A model generated the notes under the pieces. That model was not told where the DNA came from. It ran no database searches and saw only the letters and a list, made by a program, of their open reading frames with translations. DNA of 64,000 nt, taken from Lachnospiraceae bacterium. Lineage in GTDB: Bacteria; Bacillota; Clostridia; Lachnospirales; Lachnospiraceae. The stretch is taken from assembly GCA_011959105.1 (NCBI GenBank), contig BLLU01000104.1:25237-89236 (forward strand), in the 5' to 3' direction. The translations under genes and the position numbers were made by a program. Below, one piece after another: positions 52,473 to 61,384 of this stretch. How positions within the stretch are numbered: position 1 is the stretch's first letter; each line of letters opens with the position of its first letter.

Positions 52473-53901
52473 TTTCGGAAGTAAACAAAACCGGTTTCAA
52501 AGGGAAACCGGTTTTTCTAAACTTATAAGCCATGCCGCCGGAAAGGCCTTTGCCTTTCTGTTTCTGCTGGCCGGGCTGCTGGCAGCATCGCTGCCGTCTG
52601 TTCAGGCCGCTCCTGATTTCCTGCAGCGGGAGGACGGTATTGTGGTGGTGATCGATCCCGGACACGGCGGGGACAACGAAGGGACCAAAGAGAACGGCTT
52701 TTGTGAGAAAGAGATGACCCTGTCCACGGCCCTGGCCCTATATGAGAGACTGACCCAATACGACGGGATTACAGTGTATCTGACCCGGATGGATGATACC
52801 AAGCTGTCTCTGGCCCAGCGGGCAGCCTTTGCTCAGGCTGCGGAAGCTGATTTTCTGTTCAGCATACACTACAATGCCTCGGAGAGCCATGAACTGTTCG
52901 GATCGGAAGTATGGGTTCCCCTGGAGGCTCCCTACAATGCCCTGGGCTACCAGTTTGGCTGTACGCTGCTCACAAGTCTGCGGGAGAAGGGCCTGTTCAT
53001 TCGGGGTGTCAAGACCCGCAGGAACGATAAAGGTACGGATTATTACGGCATCATCCGGGAATCAGCGGCGCTGGGGATTCCTGCGGTAATCATTGAACAT
53101 TGTCATGTGGATGAGGTACGTGACTATCCCTACTGTGACAGCCCGGAGAAGCTGGAGGCTTTCGGACATGAGGATGCGGACGCCATTGCCCGGTTCCTGG
53201 GACTTTCCAGCAGCCGCCTGGGTCTGGATTTCAGCGGAGGGCCGGAAGATCCCTTTTTGCGGGAGGTATACGCGATGGATACGGGAAAGGTGGTCCCCTC
53301 CACCCTGATCGATACCACGGCGCCGGAGATCTGTATGGTGGAGCAGGTGTCCCAGGACTATGAGGGCATGCAGGCCACGGTACAGATCGCGGCGGCGGAT
53401 TATGACAGCCCCCTGATGTACTATGCCTACAGTCTGGACGGAGGGCTCACCTATTCTCCCAGACAGCCCTGGCCGGGAAGCGATACCCTCACAGGGGAGT
53501 ATCAGGATCTGTTTCAGGTAACGCTGGAGATTCCGGAAGGAATTATTCCCCGTATCCGGGTGAAAGCCTACAACCAGTACGAAGCCACATCGGAGAGCAA
53601 CATTCTGGAGGGATACGGCGTTTTCCGCAGGCCTGTCTATGAGGAACCGGAGAGTGTGGAAGCCGCAGGGACAGCGGTAAATCCTGATTCTGCCGGTTCT
53701 GAGGAATTCTCTCAGCCCCAGGGCTGGCTGGGAGAACATGAGGAGGCCAGTTCGGAAGAAGAAGCAGGCACGGAAGTTCGGATTCAGGATTTCCTTCTGT
53801 TAAGCCTGCTGGCAGCGGCAGCATTGGTGGCGTTGACACTGGTGATTCAGATCGTCCAGTCTGCCAAAAAACGACGGAGTCGCTATAACAGGAAAAAATG
53901 A
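52465..53901 (+). CDS. N-acetylmuramoyl-L-alanine amidase (Amidase_3) with C-terminal membrane anchor
   Basis: 478 residues. Signal peptide with hydrophobic core at about 28-45 and likely cleavage after VQA; Amidase_3 domain (about 58-245) with zinc ligands His67 (DPGHGG), Glu in CEKEMT (81-83) and His135 (SIHYNAS), and catalytic Glu211 (VIIEHCH). Then an Ig-like region (about 290-400), an acidic linker, and a membrane helix (about 445-466) followed by a basic tail KKRRSRYNRKK: an exported enzyme held in the membrane. It cuts the amide between MurNAc and the stem peptide, for cell separation or sporulation. ATG 52465 overlaps the previous gene; its 3' end overlaps ylbJ tail-to-tail by 19 bases. 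Confidence 0.92.
   Translation: MSSFGSKQNRFQRETGFSKLISHAAGKAFAFLFLLAGLLAASLPSVQAAPDFLQREDGIVVVIDPGHGGDNEGTKENGFCEKEMTLSTALALYERLTQYDGITVYLTRMDDTKLSLAQRAAFAQAAEADFLFSIHYNASESHELFGSEVWVPLEAPYNALGYQFGCTLLTSLREKGLFIRGVKTRRNDKGTDYYGIIRESAALGIPAVIIEHCHVDEVRDYPYCDSPEKLEAFGHEDADAIARFLGLSSSRLGLDFSGGPEDPFLREVYAMDTGKVVPSTLIDTTAPEICMVEQVSQDYEGMQATVQIAAADYDSPLMYYAYSLDGGLTYSPRQPWPGSDTLTGEYQDLFQVTLEIPEGIIPRIRVKAYNQYEATSESNILEGYGVFRRPVYEEPESVEAAGTAVNPDSAGSEEFSQPQGWLGEHEEASSEEEAGTEVRIQDFLLLSLLAAAALVALTLVIQIVQSAKKRRSRYNRKK
53866..53885 (-). terminator. Possible small terminator of ylbJ inside the amidase gene end
   Basis: On the minus strand a 6-bp hairpin (AGCGAC / GTCGTT with one G-U pair, 3-base loop; plus-strand 53870-53884) directly at the ylbJ stop codon is followed by six T (run of A at 53866-53871). 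Short stem, so uncertain. Confidence 0.35.
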
Positions 53902-54863
53902 GGGGATAGACATCGCCAGGCCAGGTAATACAGGGCGGTCAGAATAGTGAGCAGAAGTTTGTGAACCACATATTCCCCCAGAGGCAGGTCCGTCTCATGG
54001 ATCATACCATAGGTCTGGGCGATGCAGCAGAGACCGCCGAAGGGCAGGAGCAGCAATGTGTACAGTGGGCAGCGCTGGCCAAGCTGCCCCAAGCCCCCGG
54101 TGATCTCCAGCAGAGGGGAGAGCCAGACGTCGGCCCGGGGCAGAAAGAGATGAGGGACCAGGTTCAGCAGATTGAACAGCACCATATAGCCGCAGAGGCT
54201 GATAATGCCCTGAAGGCCTGCCTGTACCGAATCGTCCAGATGGGCCAGCAGACTGGGGAGACTGGGGGAATCGGATTTCTTTCGGTTTATGGCCGGATCC
54301 GGCGGGAGGGAGGCGGCATGGATTGAGATCCCGCTTCTATGCGCAGAAAGACTAATGGACTTTGGCGCGGGCAGTTCCCGGAACAGGGTATTGCGCAGGA
54401 GAATCCCGTAAAGCAGGGCCACGCCGTACATGCCGAACAAATAGGGGAATATCAGTTTCCGGTCCAGCAGAGGCAGTACAAAACTGCAGAAATACACCGG
54501 GCCGATATTGTTGCAGAAGGACAACAGGAAGCGGGCTTCCTGCCGGTCGATTTTTCCCGCCTGATACAGTCCGGCGGCCACCCTGGCGCCCATGGGAAAA
54601 CCGCAGAGGAAACCCATCAACACCCCGTAGTTTACCTCCGGCCTGCAGCGCAGCAGAGGCTTTAAGAGCGGCTGGAACCACCTGCCCAGCCGATAGGAGA
54701 GGCCCATGCGGATCATCAGTCCGGAGAGAATCATAAAGGGGAGCAGTGAGGGAACCATCTTGGAATACCATAACAGGAAACCGTCTGCCGCATAGGCGGC
54801 GGCTTCCTGGGCGTGAGTCAGGATCAGGATGAAAAGGAGCAGAAAACACAGGGTGTATAACAT
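53883..54863 (-). CDS. ylbJ: Sporulation integral membrane protein YlbJ-like (nucleoside-recognition fold)
   Basis: 326 residues, about eight hydrophobic segments. Recognisable blocks: MVPSLLPFMILSGLMIRMG, GFLCGFPMGARVAAGLYQAGKI (the FPxGA loop of the Gate/nucleoside-recognition family), LLSFCNNIGPVYF and a second-half ISLCGYMVLFNLL. B. subtilis YlbJ is a sigma-E-controlled protein needed for spore cortex and resistance, and lies beside ylbH (rsmD) and ylbI (coaD), which are also neighbours here. A hydrophilic insert (about 165-205) is specific to this protein. It overlaps the amidase gene by 19 bases at the 3' ends. Divergent from the rsuA-type gene. Confidence 0.85.
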   Translation of the reverse strand: MLYTLCFLLLFILILTHAQEAAAYAADGFLLWYSKMVPSLLPFMILSGLMIRMGLSYRLGRWFQPLLKPLLRCRPEVNYGVLMGFLCGFPMGARVAAGLYQAGKIDRQEARFLLSFCNNIGPVYFCSFVLPLLDRKLIFPYLFGMYGVALLYGILLRNTLFRELPAPKSISLSAHRSGISIHAASLPPDPAINRKKSDSPSLPSLLAHLDDSVQAGLQGIISLCGYMVLFNLLNLVPHLFLPRADVWLSPLLEITGGLGQLGQRCPLYTLLLLPFGGLCCIAQTYGMIHETDLPLGEYVVHKLLLTILTALYYLAWRCLSPHFFLL

Positions 54864-54916
54864 ATGAAGGTACCATGAGAGACCGGAGGAAGTCTTTCCT
54901 TTAGTGGGCTTGGTTC

Positions 54917-54953
54917 AGTATATGCGCTTGTGTTGTGATACAAACCTTTGTAT
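54917..54953 (-). promoter_or_regulatory. Promoter and palindromic operator upstream of ylbJ
   Basis: On the minus strand TATACT (54917-54922) is a likely -10 box, with a weak TTTGTA 16 bases upstream. That -35 region overlaps a perfect dyad ATACAAA-CC-TTTGTAT (54938-54953) in the gap between ylbJ and the divergent pseudouridine synthase gene. Whether sigma-A or a sporulation sigma factor reads it is not clear. Confidence 0.45.
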
Positions 54954-55015
54954 GGGTAAATTACATATATGAATATTCAGATCATCAAAGACGAAAAAGG
55001 GGAAATACTGGTATT

Positions 55016-55723
55016 ATGATCAGGTTGGACAAGCTGCTGGCGGACGCGGGGACAGGGACTCGAAGCCAGGTGAAAGAATATATCCGCAGGGGACAGGTCA
55101 TGGTGAACGGTGCGGTGTGTAAAAAACCGGAACAGAAGGTTGCGGAGGAAGACCTGGTCTGCTTGAACGGGCAGATGGTGGGATACGCCCGTTTTCGCTA
55201 CTACATGCTCCACAAGCCCCAGGGGGTGGTTACCGCCACAGAGGATTCCCGGGATCGGACGGTGTTGGATTTGCTCACTGGTATAAATACTGCCCACATC
55301 TCCCCGGTGGGGCGTCTGGACAAGGATACGGAAGGGCTGCTGCTCCTCACCAATGACGGAGAGTTGGCGCACAGGCTTTTATCCCCTAAACGGCATGTGG
55401 ACAAATGTTACCTGGTGCGTACCGAAAAACCTTTGTCGGAAACAGATCTGCGGGCCCTGGAAACGGGAGTGGACATCGGGGACGAAAAGTCTACCCTGCC
55501 CGCCAAAGCCTGTTTAAGCCCGGACGGAGAGTTGCTGCTCACCATCCGGGAAGGACGCTACCACCAGGTAAAACGCATGCTGCAGGCGGTGGGAAACCAG
55601 GTGGTCTATCTGAAGCGCCTGTCCTTTGGAAGTCTGAGACTGCCGGAGGACTTGGAAATCGGGCAGTTCCGTCCTTTGACTAAAGAAGAACAGGAGCGTT
55701 TACAACATGATGTGGCAAAATAA
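55016..55723 (+). CDS. rsuA: 16S rRNA pseudouridine synthase, RsuA type
   Basis: 235 residues. N-terminal S4 RNA-binding domain (RLDKLLADAGTGTRSQVKEYIRRGQVMVNG), then the RsuA/RluB/RluF catalytic domain with GRLDKDTEGLLLLTNDG containing the catalytic Asp, and EGRYHQVKRMLQAVGNQVVYLKRL. RsuA makes pseudouridine 516 of 16S rRNA; RluB/RluE relatives act on 23S rRNA, so the exact site is uncertain. ATG 55016 matches the family start; the frame from 54935 reads through the intergenic operator. The HAD gene overlaps its last 17 bases. Confidence 0.9.
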   Translation: MIRLDKLLADAGTGTRSQVKEYIRRGQVMVNGAVCKKPEQKVAEEDLVCLNGQMVGYARFRYYMLHKPQGVVTATEDSRDRTVLDLLTGINTAHISPVGRLDKDTEGLLLLTNDGELAHRLLSPKRHVDKCYLVRTEKPLSETDLRALETGVDIGDEKSTLPAKACLSPDGELLLTIREGRYHQVKRMLQAVGNQVVYLKRLSFGSLRLPEDLEIGQFRPLTKEEQERLQHDVAK

Positions 55724-56387
55724 ATTGCAAAGTAAAAAAGCCTTCCTTTTTGACCTGGACGGTACGCTGGTGGACTCCATGTGGATCTGGACGGATATTG
55801 ATATAGAATATCTGGGGCGCTTTGGACTGGAATTGCCCGGGGATCTACAGAACTGTATCGAGGGTATGAGCTTTACCGAGACGGCCCGGTATTTTAAGGA
55901 GCGCTTTGCCATTCCCGACTCCCTGGAGGAGATGAAAGCCGATTGGAATCGTATGGCTTGGGAAAAATATATGAAGGAAGTGCCCTTGAAGCCCGGCGTC
56001 CGGGAATTTCTGGCATTTTACCGCGGCAGGGGCGTGAAGATGGCAGTGGCCACCAGCAATTCCCGGGAGTTGGCGGAGGCCGTAATTGCCGTCCATGGCC
56101 TGGAAAATGTCTTTGACGCAATCGTTACCGGCTGTGATGTGGCCCATGGGAAACCCTTCCCGGATATCTATCTGGAGGCGGCGGCCAGGCTGGAAGTATG
56201 TGCCGGGGAATGCCTGGTATTTGAAGACTTGGTGGCAGGGATCCAGGCAGGCAAAAACGCAGGCATGGAAGTGGCGGCAGTGGAGGATTCCTATTCCGCC
56301 TACCAGGAACGGCAGAAGCGGGAACTGGCTGATTTTTATATTACCGACTATGAAGGGTTAACCCCCGGGTTGTCCGGGCTGACTTGA
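55707..56387 (+). CDS. HAD-superfamily phosphatase (beta-phosphoglucomutase-like)
   Basis: 226 residues. HAD motif I FLFDLDGTLVDS (Asp16, Asp18), helical cap at about 25-95, motif II VATSNS, motif III lysine in AHGKPFPDIY, and motif IV CLVFEDLVAGIQAGKNAGM. The subgroup (HAD-IA, PGMB/YcjU-like) acts on sugar phosphates, phosphoglycolate or similar small metabolites. Two ATGs in tandem (55707, 55710) follow AGGAG. Overlaps the pseudouridine synthase gene by 17 bases, so it is co-translated with it. Confidence 0.92.
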   Translation: MMWQNKLQSKKAFLFDLDGTLVDSMWIWTDIDIEYLGRFGLELPGDLQNCIEGMSFTETARYFKERFAIPDSLEEMKADWNRMAWEKYMKEVPLKPGVREFLAFYRGRGVKMAVATSNSRELAEAVIAVHGLENVFDAIVTGCDVAHGKPFPDIYLEAAARLEVCAGECLVFEDLVAGIQAGKNAGMEVAAVEDSYSAYQERQKRELADFYITDYEGLTPGLSGLT

Positions 56388-56501
56388 ACCGGGCAGGTAT
56401 TTATGGTAGAATCAAATAGAAAATTTTCGTCATAAGCCGGTAATCACAGGCTTGCATACAGGGGATTTGCAGAACTGAAATTGGGAAAGGAAACTGTAAC
56501 T

Positions 56502-57272
56502 ATGGCAAAGAACATTGTAATTATCACAGGGGCTTCTTCCGGCATCGGCATGGAGTTTGCCCTGCAGATCGATGCCCATCTGCGCAAGACAGATGAAATC
56601 TGGCTGATCGCCAGGAATCGGCAGAAGCTGAAAACTCTGGCCGGAGGACTGCGCAACAATACCCGGGTGCTGGCCATGGACATCACTGTGGATGCCCAGA
56701 TCGACAGGCTCCGGGATATGCTGCGGGAAGAACGCTGCCGGATCAGGATGTTGGTAAACAGTGCCGGATACGGCATGATCGGGGATGTGGCGGAATTGAA
56801 ACTTCAGGAACAGACTGGCATGGTACGCCTGAATTGCGAGGCCCTTACCGCCGTCACCCGCTGCTGTCTGCCTTTTATGAGCAGGGGAGCCCGCATTCTC
56901 CAGATGGCTTCCAGCGCTTCCTTTGTGGCACAGCCCGGTTTTGCCGTTTATGCAGCCACAAAATCCTATGTGGACAGTTTTTCCCTGGCGCTCCGGGAAG
57001 AACTTAAAGACCGTGAAATCTATGTGACCAGTATCTGTCCCGGCCCGGTGGATACGCCTTTCTTTGATATCGCGGAACGCCATGGCTCTACTCTGTCCGT
57101 CAAAAAACTGACTCTGGTGACGCCGGAGCGGGTGGTGGAACAGGCGCTCCGGGATGCCTGTCTGAAGCGTCCCCGGTCTGTCTGCAGTTGGCCCATACAG
57201 GCGTTCGGCGTGCTGTGCAAGATTCTGCCCCATCCCTGGATCACCTCTGTGATCCGTACCCTGAAGGGATGA
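56502..57272 (+). CDS. Short-chain dehydrogenase/reductase
   Basis: 256 residues. Classical SDR: cofactor loop TGASSGIG (residues 9-16), NSAGYG, and catalytic Ser/Tyr/Lys with Tyr150 and Lys154 in YAATKSY; the PGPVDTPF block follows. The arginine-containing LIARNRQKLK after strand 2 suggests NADPH preference. The C-terminal tail is hydrophobic (IQAFGVLCKILPHPWI), as in membrane-associated SDRs of the DltE/YqjQ type that act on lipid-like or aldehyde substrates. Substrate unknown. ATG 56502 follows AAAGGAAA; the longer TTG frame at 56481 is less likely. Confidence 0.9.
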   Translation: MAKNIVIITGASSGIGMEFALQIDAHLRKTDEIWLIARNRQKLKTLAGGLRNNTRVLAMDITVDAQIDRLRDMLREERCRIRMLVNSAGYGMIGDVAELKLQEQTGMVRLNCEALTAVTRCCLPFMSRGARILQMASSASFVAQPGFAVYAATKSYVDSFSLALREELKDREIYVTSICPGPVDTPFFDIAERHGSTLSVKKLTLVTPERVVEQALRDACLKRPRSVCSWPIQAFGVLCKILPHPWITSVIRTLKG

Positions 57273-57314
57273 TCGGCAGTAAAAATCAGAAAGAAAAAGA
57301 AGGGGAAACACCAG

Positions 57315-59615
57315 ATGGACCATAAAAGAATTGGTGGCAGAAAAAGGGGAGCACAATGGCTGACAGCCATGCTGCTTCTGGGTTTTGTACTGTCAGGCAC
57401 AGGCTGCGGCAGGGGGCAGGACAACCTTCCGTCATCCCGGGAAGAACAGAACCTGGCTGCTTCCGCGTCAAACTCCCCGGATGAGGAAATGAAGTCGGTC
57501 TATATGCCATCGTTCACGGCGCTGGAACTGGGAGCGGGAGAAGAACCCTATTTGGCTTGTCTCTGGGGAGATTCCCTGTATTATGTGCGCCGTCAATACG
57601 GCGCTTCTGTGGAAGATTCCCGACGGTCCATATGTGCGTATTCCATTGAGCAGCAGCAAGTGATCCGGGAAATTCCCGTGGGAGAGGGCTACGGCCAAAT
57701 TGTTTCTTATTCCGTGGCAGAGGACGGCAGCCTGTATGTGCTGGATTTTGCCAGCGCTGACGGAAGCAGCAACGACATGGTGACATGGCTGCGGACCTAT
57801 GACCCCCAGGGCCAGAGCCAACTGACAATCAATCTGAGGGAAGACGCCAGAATCCGCACGGCATATATTGCTCCGGCGGTGGACGCCCAGGGGAGGCTGT
57901 ATGTGCCGGAGAACAATAAGGTGGTGCTGTTTGAGGCAGACGGTTCTCCGGCAGGAGAAATCTCCCTGGAGAAAAGCCACTCTGTAGTTTCCATCGGCAA
58001 GGACGCAGACGGCAGCATTTATATCGGCAGTGTCGACCGGGATGGCAGCTGCAGTCTGTCGGAGGTATATTTTGAGAAAAGACAACTGGGGGAAGAACTG
58101 AAAAACTATCCCAACAGCGGGCAGACGGTATTGATTCCGGCCTATGAAGGCGATTTTCTGGTAAATACGCAGGAGGAACTTTTTTTGTATGATCCGGATA
58201 CGGAAACTTCCAGATCGCTTTTTTCCTGGACGGAATGCGGAATTGCCGGACTGTCTGCCCTGTGTGTGGCAGAAGATGGGGAGAAGGGCATTCTGGCCGT
58301 CCTGTACGAGGATGGCATAGGAGAACTGGCTTACCTTACCCAGGGAGAAGCATCCTCCTCCACGGCAAAGACAGAACTGGTAATCGGGACATTTGGGGCA
58401 GGGGATGAACTGAAACGGGCGGTGGCGTCCTTTAACCGGCGCAGCCTCCAATACCATGTAACCATCCGGGATTATGGCAGTGAATACGTCCCCAATACAT
58501 CGGCACATGAGGAGGCGGTGACAACGCTGAATCTGGATCTGGTTTCCGCCCATAATTGTCCGGATCTTCTGGATCTGACCAATCTCTCTGCAGAAAGTTA
58601 TGCCCGCAACGGGGTATTGGAAAATCTGGAACCCTGGCTGGAACAAAGCAAGGTGTTAAACAGGGAAGAGTATGTGGAAAATATTCTGGAACAATATACT
58701 TACAATGGACAGCTGGTATCCATTCCCCACAGTGTCAGTCTTACCACCCTGTCCGGCAACCGACGGCGGGTGGGAGAGGAGCCTGGCTGGACGTTGGAGG
58801 AGATGATGGAATGCGCCGTAGCCAACCCGGATGTAGAACTTTTTTCAATTACATACAGCCAGGAGGTGCTGCGCACCTGTATGTGGCTGGGAAAATCCGC
58901 TTTTCTGGATGCGGAGCAGGCAGAATGCCGCTTTGACTCCGAAGACTTCAGAAGTCTTCTTCAATTTGCCGCTTCTTACCCCAAGGAGCCGGATCATAAC
59001 TATATCGGGCCTGCGGACGGGATTGTAAAAGATAAGGTGCTGCTCAACCAACTCTATTATATCAATGCATATCAGGACCTCCAGATGTATGAGGCCATGT
59101 ATGGCGGAGAGATGACGCTGATCGGTTTTCCCACCGCCGAAGGAGAGGGAAGCGGCTGTGCGTTTTCTTCCGACACCGCCTATGCCATCACGTCCAGAAG
59201 CGAACATAAGGAGGCGGCATGGGCCTTTCTGGAGTACTCTCTGGGCAGGGATGTGAAGAACGGCCTGCCCACCCACAGGAAAAAACTGCTGGAAATGGCT
59301 GACACCACGGAATATGCCAGAGACAATCAGGGATTCCTGCTTCTGGGGCTGGACGGATTGCCTCTGCCGCAATATGATTCGATCAATTATGACGGCTGGC
59401 AATATGAATATCATCCGGTTACGGAGGAGGAAACCGCCGCTCTGCTGTACCTGATGGACACGGCCCAGGCTGCCAGTCCCATGGACGATACCCTCTGGCG
59501 CATCATAGTGGAGGAAGCCGGGCCTTATTTCCAGGGCCAGAAGACCGTGGAAGACACGGCGGCGGCAATCCAGAGCAGGGCCGGGGTATATCTGAAAGAA
59601 AATCGGCAGGGGTAG
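57315..59615 (+). CDS. Large lipoprotein: N-terminal beta-propeller-like region fused to an extracellular solute-binding domain
   Basis: 766 residues. Signal peptide with basic start (KRIGGRKRG) and hydrophobic core, ending at a somewhat atypical lipobox VLSGTGC (Cys31). Residues about 60-345 show repeated strand sets with 'DGS.Y' turns (AEDGSLYVLDFA, AQGRLYVPENNK, ADGSIYIGSVD), as in beta-propellers. From about 352 (ELVIGTFGAGDELKRAVASFNRRS...) to the end the sequence reads as a family 1 ABC sugar/oligosaccharide solute-binding protein (PDLLDLTNLSAESYARNGVLENLEPWLEQS, YTYNGQLVSIPHSV, AWAFLEYSL). No permease or ATPase gene is adjacent; a small membrane protein follows by 19 bases. It could be a sensor or a scavenging receptor. 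Confidence 0.82.
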   Translation: MDHKRIGGRKRGAQWLTAMLLLGFVLSGTGCGRGQDNLPSSREEQNLAASASNSPDEEMKSVYMPSFTALELGAGEEPYLACLWGDSLYYVRRQYGASVEDSRRSICAYSIEQQQVIREIPVGEGYGQIVSYSVAEDGSLYVLDFASADGSSNDMVTWLRTYDPQGQSQLTINLREDARIRTAYIAPAVDAQGRLYVPENNKVVLFEADGSPAGEISLEKSHSVVSIGKDADGSIYIGSVDRDGSCSLSEVYFEKRQLGEELKNYPNSGQTVLIPAYEGDFLVNTQEELFLYDPDTETSRSLFSWTECGIAGLSALCVAEDGEKGILAVLYEDGIGELAYLTQGEASSSTAKTELVIGTFGAGDELKRAVASFNRRSLQYHVTIRDYGSEYVPNTSAHEEAVTTLNLDLVSAHNCPDLLDLTNLSAESYARNGVLENLEPWLEQSKVLNREEYVENILEQYTYNGQLVSIPHSVSLTTLSGNRRRVGEEPGWTLEEMMECAVANPDVELFSITYSQEVLRTCMWLGKSAFLDAEQAECRFDSEDFRSLLQFAASYPKEPDHNYIGPADGIVKDKVLLNQLYYINAYQDLQMYEAMYGGEMTLIGFPTAEGEGSGCAFSSDTAYAITSRSEHKEAAWAFLEYSLGRDVKNGLPTHRKKLLEMADTTEYARDNQGFLLLGLDGLPLPQYDSINYDGWQYEYHPVTEEETAALLYLMDTAQAASPMDDTLWRIIVEEAGPYFQGQKTVEDTAAAIQSRAGVYLKENRQG

Positions 59616-59634
59616 ATAAGTAAGGAGAAAAGAA

Positions 59635-60231
59635 ATGCGGAAAAAGAGCGGTATCCTCCGTCTGTTTTCAGCGGAGGCCTACAAGGGGAGCAGAGACTAT
59701 ATCCGTACCCAGAAAGTATATGAGGTCATTCGCACATTGCTTTATTTTGGGATATCTTTAAGCCTCTTCGTGGCGGGTTATATCACCACGGGAAACAGGC
59801 TGAACCTGCTGACAGTGGTGGCGATTCTTGGATGCCTTCCGGCCAGCAAGAGTGCGGTAAACATGATTATGTTTCTGCGCTGCAAAGGGCTTGACCGGCA
59901 AACGGCGGATCGGATTGTGTCCTGGGAGGGAGAACTGACCTGTCTGTACGACATGGTGTTTACCTCCTATTCCAAGACATTTGAAGTGGGACATCTGGCG
60001 GTGAGGGGCAATACGGTCTGCGGATACAGTGAAAAAAAGGGCTTCCCTGAGAAAGATTTTCAGACGCATCTGGAACCGATTTTCAAGGCGGACAGCCACA
60101 GGAATGTGACGGTCAAGATTTTTACTGATCTGGACAAATACAGGGAAAGGCTGTCACAGCTGCAGGCGCTGGAGCCGGAACAGGGTATTACGGACGGGAT
60201 TGTGCAAACTTTGAAATCGGTGGTACTCTAG
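59635..60231 (+). CDS. Membrane protein of unknown function
   Basis: 198 residues. A basic cytoplasmic start (RKKSGILRLFSAEAYKGSRDYIRTQKVYE), two hydrophobic helices (about 38-54 and 59-86, the second including MNIMIFLRC-like MIMFLRCKG), then a soluble domain of about 110 residues (GELTCLYDMVFTSYSKTFEVGHLAVRGNTVCGYSEK..FPEKDFQTHLEPIFKADSHRNVTVKIFTDLDKY). I do not recognise a named family, though the pattern is of a conserved clostridial protein. TAAGGAGAAAAG precedes the ATG. It directly follows the lipoprotein and precedes the RluA-type gene by 13 bases. Confidence 0.75.
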   Translation: MRKKSGILRLFSAEAYKGSRDYIRTQKVYEVIRTLLYFGISLSLFVAGYITTGNRLNLLTVVAILGCLPASKSAVNMIMFLRCKGLDRQTADRIVSWEGELTCLYDMVFTSYSKTFEVGHLAVRGNTVCGYSEKKGFPEKDFQTHLEPIFKADSHRNVTVKIFTDLDKYRERLSQLQALEPEQGITDGIVQTLKSVVL

Positions 60232-60244
60232 GGGAAAAAACGGA

Positions 60245-61327
60245 ATGATAGTCTTGGAAATCAAACAAAATCAGGCGGGGCAGCGGCTGGACAAATTTCT
60301 GGGGAAGTTTCTGCCGGAAGCGCCCGCCGGATTTTTTTACAAAATGCTTCGCAAAAAGAATATCACCCTCAACGGGAAAAAAGCGGAGGGACGGGAAGTT
60401 CTGCGGCAGGAGGATCAGGTGACCCTGTGGCTGGCGGACGAAACGATCCTGAAATTCGGAGGATTCCTGCTTCCGCCCCAAAGCGCTGACCCAGGGAACA
60501 GGAAGCAGACGGAAAGTGAACTTCTGTACAGCCGGGCGTACGAGAAATTGCAGGGCATCACGGTGATATACGAGGATGCCCATGTGCTGATTCTGGGCAA
60601 GTCTGCGGGGATGCTGACCCAGCAGGCCAGGACCGGGGACCTGAGCCTGAACGAGTGGATGGTGGGGTATCTGCTGCACAGCGAAGCACTGGCCCCGTCG
60701 GAACTGCGGCTGTTCCGGCCCTCGGTGTGCAACCGCCTGGACCGCAATACCAGCGGCCTGGTGCTGTGCGGCAAATCCCTGCCCGGCAGTCAGGCCCTGA
60801 GCGAATTAATCCGCAGCCGAGCGCTGCGCAAATTTTACAGAACCTTATGTGTGGGACGGCTGGGAGCCGACGTTCCCGGTACTGCCACGGAAATTCGGGG
60901 ATATTTGCAAAAAGATTCCCGGACAAATCGGGTAACGATAGGCAGCCAGCCACCGGGAGAATATATCCGCACTGCCTATCGCCCACTGAGACACTTTTAT
61001 ATTCCGGCGGATTCCCGTTCCCTCTGTTTTACAGAGGTAGAAGTGGAACTGATCACGGGAAAAACCCATCAGATCCGCGCCCATCTGGCTTCCATGGGGC
61101 ATCCTCTGGTGGGAGACTGTAAATATGGAGACGCCCGGATCAACCATATCTTTTTGCAAAAATTCGGTCTGGCATGGCAGCTTCTTCATGCCTGCCGTCT
61201 GGAATTCCCTTCTCTGGAGGAGACGGCGCTGACAACCCTAAGCGGCAGGATCATACAGGCCCCTCTGCCGGAATATTATGAAGCCATTGTGGGAGAATTG
61301 GATAATCCCGGTACCTGGGAATTTTAA
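60245..61327 (+). CDS. RluA-family rRNA pseudouridine synthase
   Basis: 360 residues. N-terminal S4-like domain (GQRLDKFLGKFLPEAPAGFFYKMLRKKNITLNG), then the RluA catalytic domain with VCNRLDRNTSGLVLCGK (catalytic Asp), the FTEVEVELITGKTHQIRAHLASMGHPLVGDCKYGD block and a C-terminal LHACRLEFPS. Closest in style to RluC/RluD, which modify 23S rRNA; the clostridial variant has an insert of about 40 residues between the two domains. GGGGAAAA precedes the ATG. recU follows after 57 bases. Confidence 0.92.
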   Translation: MIVLEIKQNQAGQRLDKFLGKFLPEAPAGFFYKMLRKKNITLNGKKAEGREVLRQEDQVTLWLADETILKFGGFLLPPQSADPGNRKQTESELLYSRAYEKLQGITVIYEDAHVLILGKSAGMLTQQARTGDLSLNEWMVGYLLHSEALAPSELRLFRPSVCNRLDRNTSGLVLCGKSLPGSQALSELIRSRALRKFYRTLCVGRLGADVPGTATEIRGYLQKDSRTNRVTIGSQPPGEYIRTAYRPLRHFYIPADSRSLCFTEVEVELITGKTHQIRAHLASMGHPLVGDCKYGDARINHIFLQKFGLAWQLLHACRLEFPSLEETALTTLSGRIIQAPLPEYYEAIVGELDNPGTWEF

Positions 61328-61384
61328 AATTCGCGCCGGGGCAAATCCGAAACTCCCGGCATTTTGCAACGGAGGAGAGACAGT

